DNA from: Desulfonema limicola
GTDB taxonomy: Bacteria; Desulfobacterota; Desulfobacteria; Desulfobacterales; DYRC01
Reading direction: 5' to 3'
DNA length: 32,673 nt
Assembly (NCBI GenBank): GCA_020718925.1
Contig: DYRC01000007.1
Span: 1 to 32,673, forward strand
Shown here: positions 1-7,849 of the stretch, piece after piece
Layout: each line of letters starts with the position of its first letter
How positions within the stretch are numbered: position 1 is the first letter of the stretch
Position numbers and translations under genes: made by a program
The notes under the pieces: generated by a model
What the model was told of the DNA's origin: nothing
Database searches by the model: none
What the model saw: only the letters and a program-made list of their open reading frames with translations

Positions 1-41
1 GGGGGAGGGGTGCTTTGATAGCGAATCGGTATAAGAGCTGA

Positions 42-158
42 CCGTTTCTTTTTTATGAACTCAGGTTTTCGGCTGAGATTGAAAAAATCGCGGATGTGGA
101 AACTGAGCGATTGACAGAATCGTCGGTTGCCGATAATAAAGACAGACAAAGCAATTGA
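42..158 (+). other. Short open stretch upstream of the first kinase, unassigned
   Basis: One frame is open between stops at 39-41 and 156-158. Its reading is hydrophilic and charged (it includes AEIEKIADVETERL), which looks coding-like. It has no ATG and only one late in-frame GTG. It could be the tail of an upstream gene broken by the stop at 39-41, or chance. I do not call a gene. Confidence 0.2.
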
Positions 159-176
159 TAGAATCGGAAGGCTGCT

Positions 177-1304
177 ATGGATTGGAAAATTGTTCTGATT
201 GATGATGAGCCGGATATCCGGGATGTGATGTCGGTTATCCTCAAAGATGCGGGATATGTCGTTTTTACGGCACCGGACGGTGAAACCGGTTTGCAGCTCT
301 GTGAATCGGAATCTCCTCAGATTGTCATTACCGATATTCGTATGCCCGGAATGAACGGTCTTGAGGTTCTTGAAGCTCTCAAAAAAAAATCTCCGGATAC
401 AGAGGTGATTGTGGTTACTGCTTTCGGAGAAATGGATACCGCTATCCGTGCGCTTCAACTGGATGCTTCGGATTTCGTTACCAAGCCGATTAACGATGAA
501 GCGATCCGCATGGCACTGAAACGGGCAAAGGAGCGATACAGGTCAGGAAAAAAACTTGCTGACTATACTGCCATGCTTGAAAAGGAAAACGCCGATATGG
601 CGATGATTCTGCATCAGGATAAGATGATGTCTTTGGGGAGGCTTGCTGCCAGCGTTGTCCATGAAATCAACAATCCGCTTTCCGGGATTCTCAATTATCT
701 CAGGCTGATGATGCGAATCCTTAAACAGAAAGATATGACAAGCGAACTCAGACAGAAATTTCAGCGTTATCTTGAACTGGTTGAAAACGAAACCAGCCGA
801 TGTTCGCAGATCGTTTCCGGTCTGCTTAGTTTTTCCCGGAAATCGCCGCCTGCTTTCAGTCAGGTATCGGTAGAAGAATTACTGAATCGCAGCAAAATAC
901 TCAGCCAGCACAAGCTTGAACTCGGCAATATCCGGCTCGGACTTTCCGTAAAAAAAGACATTCCGCAGGTGCATGGGGATTTCAATCAGTTACAGCAATG
1001 TCTGATCAACCTTATTTTCAATGCGATTGATGCGATGCCTGATGGCGGAAATCTCCGACTTGAAGGCGGCTATGATGCTGACAAAAACACGGTTATCATC
1101 AAAGTTGAAGATAGCGGCTGCGGGATTGAAGCCAAAGACCTGCCTCATATTTTTGAGCCGTTTTTTACCACGAAAAAAGAAGGATACGGCGTAGGACTCG
1201 GGCTTTCGACAGTTTATGGAATTATTGAGCGGCACAAAGGCAGCATTCAGGTGGAAAGCCATATCGGAACCGGAACTGTTTTTACGATTTTCTTACCATT
1301 ATGA
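177..1304 (+). CDS. Receiver-histidine kinase (REC-HisKA-HATPase)
   Basis: Soluble two-component protein of 375 aa in the order receiver then kinase. The receiver spans about residues 3-120, with acidic residues D9-D10, phospho-acceptor D53 in 'ITDIRMPG' and lysine K103 in 'VTKP'. A short coiled linker leads to the HisKA H-box 'VVHEINNPL' with H162. The HATPase shows an N box near 'NLIFNAIDAM', a G1 box 'VEDSGCGI' and 'FEPFFTTK'. There is no membrane segment, so it probably acts in the cytoplasm, downstream of another kinase that phosphorylates its receiver. A GGAAGG stretch lies just before the ATG. Its end overlaps the next gene by 4 bp (ATGA), so the two are translationally coupled and probably one pathway. 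The input signal is not evident. Confidence 0.93.
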   Translation: MDWKIVLIDDEPDIRDVMSVILKDAGYVVFTAPDGETGLQLCESESPQIVITDIRMPGMNGLEVLEALKKKSPDTEVIVVTAFGEMDTAIRALQLDASDFVTKPINDEAIRMALKRAKERYRSGKKLADYTAMLEKENADMAMILHQDKMMSLGRLAASVVHEINNPLSGILNYLRLMMRILKQKDMTSELRQKFQRYLELVENETSRCSQIVSGLLSFSRKSPPAFSQVSVEELLNRSKILSQHKLELGNIRLGLSVKKDIPQVHGDFNQLQQCLINLIFNAIDAMPDGGNLRLEGGYDADKNTVIIKVEDSGCGIEAKDLPHIFEPFFTTKKEGYGVGLGLSTVYGIIERHKGSIQVESHIGTGTVFTIFLPL

Positions 1305-3040
1305 TCAGATTGAGCCAAAGCAAATACAGTGTTTCATTCAGTCAGTGGCTGCAAATTCTGGATGAACTGAATATCGGAGCGTTTATGGTGGATTGCCGCC
1401 GCCGGGTTTCCTCAATGAACTATTCGGCTCAGTCGCTGATAGGATTGCGCGAATCGGAAGCTGTGGGAAGACCGTGCCGGGAAGTTTTTATGGGCGTTCC
1501 CTGTCTTGCAAACTGTATGTTCAAAGACAACAGCGATATGGCAGACGATGAGAACGAAATTCAGATACGGGATGATTTTGATGAAAAACATCTTTTTACG
1601 CGAGTTGCAACGCCGGTGTATGACGATTGCCGCCATATCGTAGGCTGCCTGACGATTATACAGGATCAGAAGCCCATCGCCGATCTTATTGACAGAATCC
1701 GTCATGAAGAACGCAACGTAAAAATTATCCTTGATAATCTCGATATCGGCGTCTTTACGGTGAACCATGACTACTATCTCACCTTCTTTAACAAGAACGC
1801 TGAAAAAATATCCGGTTACGGCCGCCGTGAAGTTTTGGGAAAACCCTGTGCTGCGATTTTCAAAGGCGAGGCGGCTGAAGGTTTCTGTATGTTGAAGGAA
1901 ACCATCAGAGACGGCGTAACACGCAGCAGCCGGCACGGTAAAATGATTACCCGGCACGGAGAAATCATTCCGATTCATGTCAGTTACATGGCGCTCAGAA
2001 ACGAAAAAGACACCATTGTCGGCGGGTTGGCAACTTTCCATGACTTAACGCTGGTCTATCAGCTTGATCAGGCGATCAGCGACCGATATACGTTTAACGA
2101 CATGATCGGAAAAAGTCCTGCCATGCAGCGAACTTTTGAACAGGTTCATGCCGTTGCAAGTACGGATGCTACCGTACTGATTGAGGGGCAGACCGGGACA
2201 GGCAAAGATCTGCTGGCAAAAGCCATACACTCGGACAGCCGGCGGGCTGACAGGCAGATGGTCAAAGTCAACTGTGCGGCTATCCCGGAAAGCCTTTTGG
2301 AGTCGGAGATGTTCGGCTATGTCCGAGGCGCGTTCACAGGGGCGGATCAGGACAAGCCCGGACGCTTTCAGGAAGCTGACGGAGGAACGTTGTTTTTGGA
2401 TGAAATCGGTGATCTGCCGCTGCCGCTTCAGGCAAAACTGTTACGGGTTTTGGAAGAAAAGGTGTTTTATCCTCTGGGAAGCCGCCGAATTATGAAGGTA
2501 GATGTGCGGATTATCACCGCGACAAACCGCAATCTGCGGGAGCTTGTCGGCAAGCAGCTTTTTCGGGAAGACCTGTATTATCGCCTGAATGTATTCCGAA
2601 TTGAGCTGCCTGCCTTGAAAGAGTGCCGGCTTGATATTCCCCTGCTGATCCGACATATCATCAGACGCCTCTGTGCTGCCCGAAACGACAGAGTAATTGA
2701 CCTTTCCGGACATGCTATGGAAATTCTTCTGAACTATGACTATCCCGGAAATATCAGAGAACTTGAAAACATCCTCGAACACGCGCTGATCATCTGCCGG
2801 GAAAATCTCATTCAACAGAACGATTTCCCCGAATACCTGCAACATCCGATAGAAAGACGGGGGAATACGCCTGCCGGTTTTTCGCCGGCTGAAGAAATTG
2901 ATGAACGGGAACGGGAAGAAATTCTCCGGGTGCTGCGGGAAAATGGCTGGAATCGCAGGAAAACAGCAGCATCCATCGGAATAGATCGCTCTACATTATG
3001 GCGTAAGATGAAAAAGCTGGGGTTGAAATTTCAACGTTGA
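1301..3040 (+). CDS. PAS-PAS sigma-54 activator (AAA+, Fis-type HTH)
   Basis: Sigma-54-dependent transcription activator of 579 aa without a receiver domain. PAS domain 1 covers about residues 17-125 and PAS domain 2 about 140-255. The AAA+ domain follows, with Walker A 'GQTGTGKD' (296-303), the canonical sigma-54 loop 'GAFTGA' (343-348) and Walker B 'TLFLDEIGD' near 363-371. A Fis-type helix-turn-helix ends the protein ('KTAASIGIDRSTLWRKMKK'). Both PAS domains carry cysteines after a 'G(R/K)PC' motif: C59, C68 and C72 in the first, C183 and C196 in the second, which suggests a metal or redox ligand. Translation is coupled to the receiver-kinase upstream. With no receiver of its own, it must be controlled by ligand binding or by direct contact with a partner. 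Its targets are unknown; -24/-12 promoters exist near 11680 and 12288. Confidence 0.93.
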   Translation: MIRLSQSKYSVSFSQWLQILDELNIGAFMVDCRRRVSSMNYSAQSLIGLRESEAVGRPCREVFMGVPCLANCMFKDNSDMADDENEIQIRDDFDEKHLFTRVATPVYDDCRHIVGCLTIIQDQKPIADLIDRIRHEERNVKIILDNLDIGVFTVNHDYYLTFFNKNAEKISGYGRREVLGKPCAAIFKGEAAEGFCMLKETIRDGVTRSSRHGKMITRHGEIIPIHVSYMALRNEKDTIVGGLATFHDLTLVYQLDQAISDRYTFNDMIGKSPAMQRTFEQVHAVASTDATVLIEGQTGTGKDLLAKAIHSDSRRADRQMVKVNCAAIPESLLESEMFGYVRGAFTGADQDKPGRFQEADGGTLFLDEIGDLPLPLQAKLLRVLEEKVFYPLGSRRIMKVDVRIITATNRNLRELVGKQLFREDLYYRLNVFRIELPALKECRLDIPLLIRHIIRRLCAARNDRVIDLSGHAMEILLNYDYPGNIRELENILEHALIICRENLIQQNDFPEYLQHPIERRGNTPAGFSPAEEIDEREREEILRVLRENGWNRRKTAASIGIDRSTLWRKMKKLGLKFQR

Positions 3041-3169
3041 ATCAATGCTCGTATAAAACTTCTGCTTCATGACTGATTGCTGTTCGTTCTGATATGCCGT
3101 TACAACATATATCGTTTCCCTATTGATTAAACAACATATCCGCAATGTCCGAACCGACCTCTGCAGTCA

Positions 3170-3451
3170 TTACGGAGGAAGACCGACTTTTTTACCGGTT
3201 CTATCTTCATAATACCCGCAGAGTTCTTCCGATGTCGGATCAGGCTTTTCGGCAATAATTCCGGTAAGAAATATGCGCCCTTCTTCATGTATTGCCGGTG
3301 TCTGTCCTCCTCCGTGCGGTTTCGGACGGATATGTCCGTTCTGCCTGAAATTTTTTATCAGACCGGAAACAGATGTCAGAGAAAATACTCAGAGCAAATG
3401 ATTGGTGAAATGACTTCTGGCATCAAAGAATCCGAATGAAAATTGCTGCAT
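3170..3451 (-). pseudogene. Decayed IS630-type transposase N-terminal fragment
   Basis: The gap after the sigma-54 activator contains, on the minus strand, a reading typical of the N-terminal helix-turn-helix half of IS630-family transposases. It includes 'VSGLIKNFRQNGHIRPKPHGGG', matching the family pattern of a helix followed by 'RPKPHGGG', then an acidic helix 'PTSEELCGYYEDRTGKKVGL'. From ATG 3451 the frame has one internal stop at 3391-3389 and ends at 3170. The catalytic DDE half is missing and no terminal repeats were found. The first 20 codons do not clearly resemble the family. It is a dead relic of an insertion. Confidence 0.6.
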
Positions 3452-3497
3452 AGGGTTTACCGACTATGGTGAATCACACACATAATCGGATTAAAAC

Positions 3498-3526
3498 TTG
3501 ACTTATTTTTATCATAATTTTATAAA
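3498..3526 (+). promoter_or_regulatory. Sigma-70 promoter for the 3556 membrane protein gene
   Basis: TTGACT at 3498-3503 and TATAAA at 3521-3526 are separated by exactly 17 bp. They lie about 30 bp upstream of a GGAGG ribosome site and the ATG at 3556, and no competing gene is present. Confidence 0.7.
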
Positions 3527-3555
3527 TAGGCTAAACAAACCACAACGGAGGGGCA

Positions 3556-4164
3556 ATGAACTTCAAACTTTATCTTGAAACCGCATGGAAACTGATGCTT
3601 CAGTATATTGCGCCGCTGATTCTGATGACGCTGGTTATGGGCGTTGCCAGCGTCATAACGCTTGGCTTTCTTGCGCCGGTAATGATGGCGGGCTATATGC
3701 AGTCTGTCCTGCTGATGATCAGAAACGGACGTGAACCTGTGATTCAGGATATTTTTTCGCAGATGAAACTGTTTTTTCCGCTTCTCGGATTCGGAATAGC
3801 TGTGTTTATCCTTATTATGATGGGCTTGATGATGTTCATCCTGCCCGGCATCCTCATATCTTTAGCCATCTCTTATATCTGCCTGTATATGCTGCCGCTG
3901 ATGACAGACAAACAAAAGGGAATTATTGAGGCAGTGAAAGAAAGCTTTGAGATCACGACGAACAAAGAAAAATTTTCGGATCATCTGATTGTCGCAATTC
4001 TGATCACGGGAATTTATATGCTCGGAGGCTATACCTATATCGGCTGGATATTCACGCTGCCCTTTTCAACCGTGTTTCTGATGCTTATCTATGAAGAACA
4101 GGTCAATCGGATGCCGATGCAGCCCATGTATCAAGCCGAACCGCCGGAACAGAATAACGCTTAA
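3556..4164 (+). CDS. Polytopic membrane protein of unknown function
   Basis: Integral inner-membrane protein of 202 aa. Hydrophobic stretches lie near residues 14-50, 73-115 and 145-178, consistent with four to six membrane helices, followed by a proline- and glutamine-rich polar tail. No catalytic motif is visible. The layout, with short amphipathic links and a segment similar to 'EAVKESFEITTNKEKF', resembles the broad group of small DUF975-like integral membrane proteins, but I cannot assign it. The start is well supported: GGAGG lies 5-10 bp upstream and a TTGACT-17-TATAAA promoter is present. The next gene, a receiver protein, starts less than 20 bp downstream, so they are probably co-transcribed. 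Confidence 0.85.
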   Translation: MNFKLYLETAWKLMLQYIAPLILMTLVMGVASVITLGFLAPVMMAGYMQSVLLMIRNGREPVIQDIFSQMKLFFPLLGFGIAVFILIMMGLMMFILPGILISLAISYICLYMLPLMTDKQKGIIEAVKESFEITTNKEKFSDHLIVAILITGIYMLGGYTYIGWIFTLPFSTVFLMLIYEEQVNRMPMQPMYQAEPPEQNNA

Positions 4165-4182
4165 CCTATCAGGAGTATTATG

Positions 4183-4719
4183 ATGCCGAATCCCACAACG
4201 ATTATGATTATTGACGATGATGAAACCAACAGATATATTCTTTCCGATCTCGTTGAAATGCTTGAGCATATTCCGATTCTTGCCGGAGATGGGATTACGG
4301 CGTTGAATATTATGCGGAAACAGCCGCCTGATCTTGTGCTGCTGGATATTCTCATGCCTAAAATGACGGGCTACGAAGTCCTAAAGCTGATGAAAGAGGA
4401 GGAGGCTATGGCAGATATTCCGGTCATGATTACCTCCGGAGTCAATGAGATGGATATTGTGGTACAGTGCATCAAAAAGGGCGCGGAAGACTATATTACC
4501 AAGCCCTATAACCTGTCTGTGCTTAAAAACAAAATCATCTCCTGTCTTGAAAAAAAGAATTTAAACTCTCAGGATAAGGATCGTCTGAAAAATAAGGAAG
4601 AATATGAGCTTCATCTGAAAATTTATCAGAAACAGATGGAAGAATATACGCGGTGCGGCGATACCGGCTGCGCTGAAACGCAGGCAAAGTACGGAAAGCA
4701 GTTTCCCACTGCCCGATAA
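4183..4719 (+). CDS. Stand-alone receiver protein with charged C-terminal tail
   Basis: CheY-like response regulator of 178 aa. The receiver covers about residues 5-125: acidic pocket 'IIDDDE', phospho-acceptor D55 in 'LLDILMP' and K in 'YITKPYN'. The remaining 50 residues are charged and helical and end in a segment with two cysteines ('CGDTGC'). No DNA-binding or enzymatic output domain is present, so it probably acts by protein contact. Two adjacent ATGs are possible, at 4180 and 4183. The second is preferred because AGGAG (4171-4175) is then 7 bp away. It follows the membrane protein gene closely and ends 3 bp before a convergent receiver gene. Confidence 0.9.
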   Translation: MPNPTTIMIIDDDETNRYILSDLVEMLEHIPILAGDGITALNIMRKQPPDLVLLDILMPKMTGYEVLKLMKEEEAMADIPVMITSGVNEMDIVVQCIKKGAEDYITKPYNLSVLKNKIISCLEKKNLNSQDKDRLKNKEEYELHLKIYQKQMEEYTRCGDTGCAETQAKYGKQFPTAR

Positions 4720-4722
4720 CGT

Positions 4723-5355
4723 TTATTTTTGTTTGTAAAAATCAGGATAGAGTTCTTTCGCGCAGCTAGGGCATATTCCGTGACTGAATTTTGCTTCGGA
4801 ATGATTTCTGATATAAACCTCTATCACTTCCCATGCTCCCTTGTCATCTCTGATTTTTTTGCAGTGAGAACATATCGGCAGAAGTCCTTTCAGCACCTTG
4901 ATTTCTGCCAACGCCTTTTCAAGTTCTTCCTTTTGCCGGAGAATTTCGTTTCGCTGCCGCAGAATGGTCAGATGCGTATTGACTCTTGCCAAAACCTCTT
5001 CCTGTCGAAAGGGTTTGGTGATGTAATCCACCGCACCGAGATTAAAGCCTTTGATTTTATCTGAAATTTCGGAAAGCGATGTCATAAAAATGACAGGAAT
5101 ATCCTTTATTTCAGGCTTTTTCTTAATGCGGCGGCAGGTCTCGAACCCATCAATGCCGGGCATCATCACGTCTAATAAGATAATGTCCGGTCTGAGTGTC
5201 TCAAGCTTTGCCAAGCCCGCTTCCCCATGTTCAGCCATTTGTATCTCAAAGCCCGATACTTTCAGATATTTCAACAAAATTTTCAAATTCGTCGGACTGT
5301 CGTCAATAATCAGGATTACGGCTTTTTCCGAAAGATCGTTATTCATAGGCAGCAT
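4723..5355 (-). CDS. Receiver protein with coiled coil and Cys4 (CSxCKKIRDD...GICPxC) domain
   Basis: Response regulator of 210 aa. The receiver is at about residues 12-130, with phospho-acceptor D62 in 'LLDVMMPG' and K114 in 'YITKP'. A coiled coil follows at about 130-158. A short C-terminal domain then carries C162-x2-C165 and C195-x2-C198 in the contexts 'CSHCKKIRDDKGAW' and 'FSHGICPSC'. This tail recurs at the end of many receiver, PAS and kinase proteins in Desulfobacterota. The paired cysteines suggest a zinc-ribbon-like fold, but its role is not established as far as I know. The first ATG is used; another lies three codons later and neither has a strong ribosome site. It is convergent with the preceding receiver gene and stands in front of the topB operon on the same strand. 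Confidence 0.92.
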   Translation of the reverse strand: MLPMNNDLSEKAVILIIDDSPTNLKILLKYLKVSGFEIQMAEHGEAGLAKLETLRPDIILLDVMMPGIDGFETCRRIKKKPEIKDIPVIFMTSLSEISDKIKGFNLGAVDYITKPFRQEEVLARVNTHLTILRQRNEILRQKEELEKALAEIKVLKGLLPICSHCKKIRDDKGAWEVIEVYIRNHSEAKFSHGICPSCAKELYPDFYKQK

Positions 5356-5436
5356 TCTCTGTGATTAAATGTAATTCATCTTTTGAATATTTGAATGATG
5401 ATCATACTAAATAATTCAGAATATGAAAAGCATAAT

Positions 5437-7842
5437 TTACATCATGCGATTCTGATCAAAATCAAACACGACTTTGAGCGTTCCTGCGTCATCTTTTTGA
5501 ACTTTCAATCGGGCAGAAAATGGTGAGCCTTTTTTTGAGATAAAACCATCAATTGTTTCGGTTATTCCTTTTTCTAAAAGCAATAGTACCGTTTCTCTGG
5601 GCAGCTCTTTTTGCGCGATGGTTTTCCAAATCACGAATTTGCATCCGCCGTTTTCTTCTTTCCAATTGGCACACCCGAAGCCTTTGTTCCCTTCAACAAC
5701 TTTGCCGCCGCAAGCCGGGCAGATTCCGATTTCTTCCGGCTCTCCGAAATCAAACTGAATCCTCCATTCGGTTTCTTCTTGTTGAACAAGTTTTAGGGAT
5801 GCGGAAAAGGGCGTTCCTTTTTTGGACATAAAGCCTTCTATCGGCGCTGTTTCGCGCTTTTCAAGCAATTGCTGAATGACAGAAATTTCCAAATCTTTGC
5901 CTGCCAATTGTTTCCAGATTACGAATTTACATCCGCCGTTTTCTTCTTTCCAATTGGCGCACCCGAAGCCTTTTTTGCCTTCAATAATGCTTCCCCCGCA
6001 AGCCGGACATTTTCCGATTTCAGAAGGATCACTGCTCATTTTAAATTCCTCCACCATTTGGCTGACAAACTGCCGAATCGTTGTTAAAAAATCTTCGCCT
6101 GAATCCTCTCCGCGTGCAATGCGGTCAAGACGCCTTTCCCAACGGGCGGTTTCCTCCGGCGAAGTCAGAATTTTTGCCATCGTTAAGCCGCGCAGCCGAT
6201 CAATCAGCAGGCAGCCTTTATCTGTTGCGATAATCTGCTTTTTATTTCGTTCTGCATAGTTTCTGTGCAGAAGCGTTTCGATAATCTGAGCGCGGGTTGC
6301 CTGAGTTCCGAGTCCCACATCGCCCCGATAGACTTTCTTCAATTCTTCTTCAGACACATATTTTGCCGGATTGGTCATATCTTTGAGCAGCAATGCTTCG
6401 GAATACTCCGGCGGCGGCGTGGTCATTTTCTTTTCAATCCGGCTCTCCGTTACCATTGCCGGATCGTTATCCGCCAGCGGCGGCAGATTCCCGGCTTCCG
6501 AATCTTCTTCCTCACGCGCTTCATTTTTATACAACGCCTGCCAGCCGGGCTTGAGAATTACCCGTCCTTTGGTCTGAAAATTCTGTTTTTTCACCTCAGT
6601 TACAATATCGGTCTGCTCAAATTCAAAATCCGGATGAAATGCTGCGGCAAATCGCCGGATAACCAAATCGTAAAGTTTGCTTTCCTGATCGCCGGCAGAT
6701 GCCGGAAGCGGCGCAAGCGGAATCAGCGCGTGATGATCCGTCAGCTTGTCATCATCAAACACCCGCTTATTAGACGCCGCGATAAGCTTTTTCTCAACAC
6801 CGTCAAACAGTTCGGAGTAGTTTTGAGAAAGCTGTTCAACCAATTTTTTTGCCATATCCGCGTTTTGGCTGCCCAGCACTTTGGAATCTGTACGCGGATA
6901 AGACAGGCACTTTTTTTGTTCATACAGATTTTGGGCAATATCCAGCGTGGTCTGGGCAGAGAAAGCAAACTGCTTGTTAGCATCCTGCTGAAGTTCGGTC
7001 AGCGAATACAAGGGCGGCGGCGGCTGTTTTTTTTTCTGCTTTTTAACCGATGCGACATTTCCGGTCTGCTTCTCAATACTTCTCTGAACCTGAACTGCCT
7101 CTTCCTCAGTATAAAACCGGTTTTCTTTTTTCTTAGTCCAAAGCCCTGTCCAAGTTCCTTTATCATTGGCAAATACGGCGCGAAGCATCCAAAATGGTTC
7201 CGGCTTGAAATTTTCCCGCTCCCTGCGCCGATCCGCGAGCAGAGAAAGCACGGCAGTCTGAACCCGTCCCACGCTGAATAAATCTTTAAGCCGAATTGTG
7301 GCAGCCCGCGAGCCGTTCATACCCACAAGCCAGTCTGCAATCTGACGCGACTGCCCGGCTTTCCACAGCCGATCATAAAATGAGGCAGGCTTTGATTTTT
7401 CCAAGCCCTCTTTGATCACCTGCGGCGTCAATGCCTGACTTGTCCAGAACCGCCTCATATTGTTCGGCGAATTGAAATCAGACACAAGAAGAATGGTTCG
7501 GGCAATCACTTCGCCTTCGCGCCCTGCATCAGTAGCAATCACGATCTTATCAAAATGTCCCTGATTCAGCACCGATTTGATAATGTTAAGCTGCTTTTCC
7601 GTTGCAGCAATAGATTTATATTTAAACTGTTCCGGTAAAATGGGCAGCACATCAAGCCGCCATCGCCCACCCCATTTGTCATCATAATCTTCCGGCTCTG
7701 ACAAGTCCACCAGATGCCCGATAGCCCAAGTGATGACATACTGCTCATTTTCCAAATAGCCGTCTTTTTTTCCATTAACCCCAAGTGCTTTGGCAAAATC
7801 TCTGGCAACCGACGGCTTTTCTGTGAGAATCAGTGTTTTCAT
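5437..7842 (-). CDS. topB: DNA topoisomerase III (type IA) with two Cys4 tail repeats
   Basis: Type IA topoisomerase of 801 aa, which relaxes and decatenates DNA through a 5'-phosphotyrosine link. The Toprim domain at the N-terminus shows E8 in 'LTEKPSVA' and 'ATDAGREGE' near 104-111. The catalytic tyrosine is Y315 in 'LSYPRTDS'. Helical domains follow to about residue 600. The end holds two tandem copies of a domain of about 90 aa. Each begins with 'CPACGG', continues with 'KGFGCANWKEENGGCKF' and ends with 'DGF/EGF(I/M)SKKG(S/T)PFSA', i.e. a Cys4 zinc-binding element plus a small beta domain. The start MKTLILTEKP is standard for TopB. The gene begins 7 bp after carA on the same strand and is the last of a four-gene operon. 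A TopB next to carA is not a usual pairing. Confidence 0.96.
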   Translation of the reverse strand: MKTLILTEKPSVARDFAKALGVNGKKDGYLENEQYVITWAIGHLVDLSEPEDYDDKWGGRWRLDVLPILPEQFKYKSIAATEKQLNIIKSVLNQGHFDKIVIATDAGREGEVIARTILLVSDFNSPNNMRRFWTSQALTPQVIKEGLEKSKPASFYDRLWKAGQSRQIADWLVGMNGSRAATIRLKDLFSVGRVQTAVLSLLADRRRERENFKPEPFWMLRAVFANDKGTWTGLWTKKKENRFYTEEEAVQVQRSIEKQTGNVASVKKQKKKQPPPPLYSLTELQQDANKQFAFSAQTTLDIAQNLYEQKKCLSYPRTDSKVLGSQNADMAKKLVEQLSQNYSELFDGVEKKLIAASNKRVFDDDKLTDHHALIPLAPLPASAGDQESKLYDLVIRRFAAAFHPDFEFEQTDIVTEVKKQNFQTKGRVILKPGWQALYKNEAREEEDSEAGNLPPLADNDPAMVTESRIEKKMTTPPPEYSEALLLKDMTNPAKYVSEEELKKVYRGDVGLGTQATRAQIIETLLHRNYAERNKKQIIATDKGCLLIDRLRGLTMAKILTSPEETARWERRLDRIARGEDSGEDFLTTIRQFVSQMVEEFKMSSDPSEIGKCPACGGSIIEGKKGFGCANWKEENGGCKFVIWKQLAGKDLEISVIQQLLEKRETAPIEGFMSKKGTPFSASLKLVQQEETEWRIQFDFGEPEEIGICPACGGKVVEGNKGFGCANWKEENGGCKFVIWKTIAQKELPRETVLLLLEKGITETIDGFISKKGSPFSARLKVQKDDAGTLKVVFDFDQNRMM

Positions 7843-7849
7843 GGCGTTG

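Noticed and set aside
53..244. Minus-strand frame at the window start
   Set aside because: It overlaps the start of the receiver-kinase, is Ser-rich and has no recognisable features or ribosome site.
1412..2041. 209-codon frame antisense to the PAS domains
   Set aside because: No family resemblance and full overlap with the sigma-54 activator, whose domains are unambiguous.
6265..7281. Long open frame (338 codons) on the plus strand opposite topB
   Set aside because: It lies wholly antisense to well-conserved topB codons, has low-complexity F/R-rich composition and no ribosome site; it is a shadow of the topB codon pattern.
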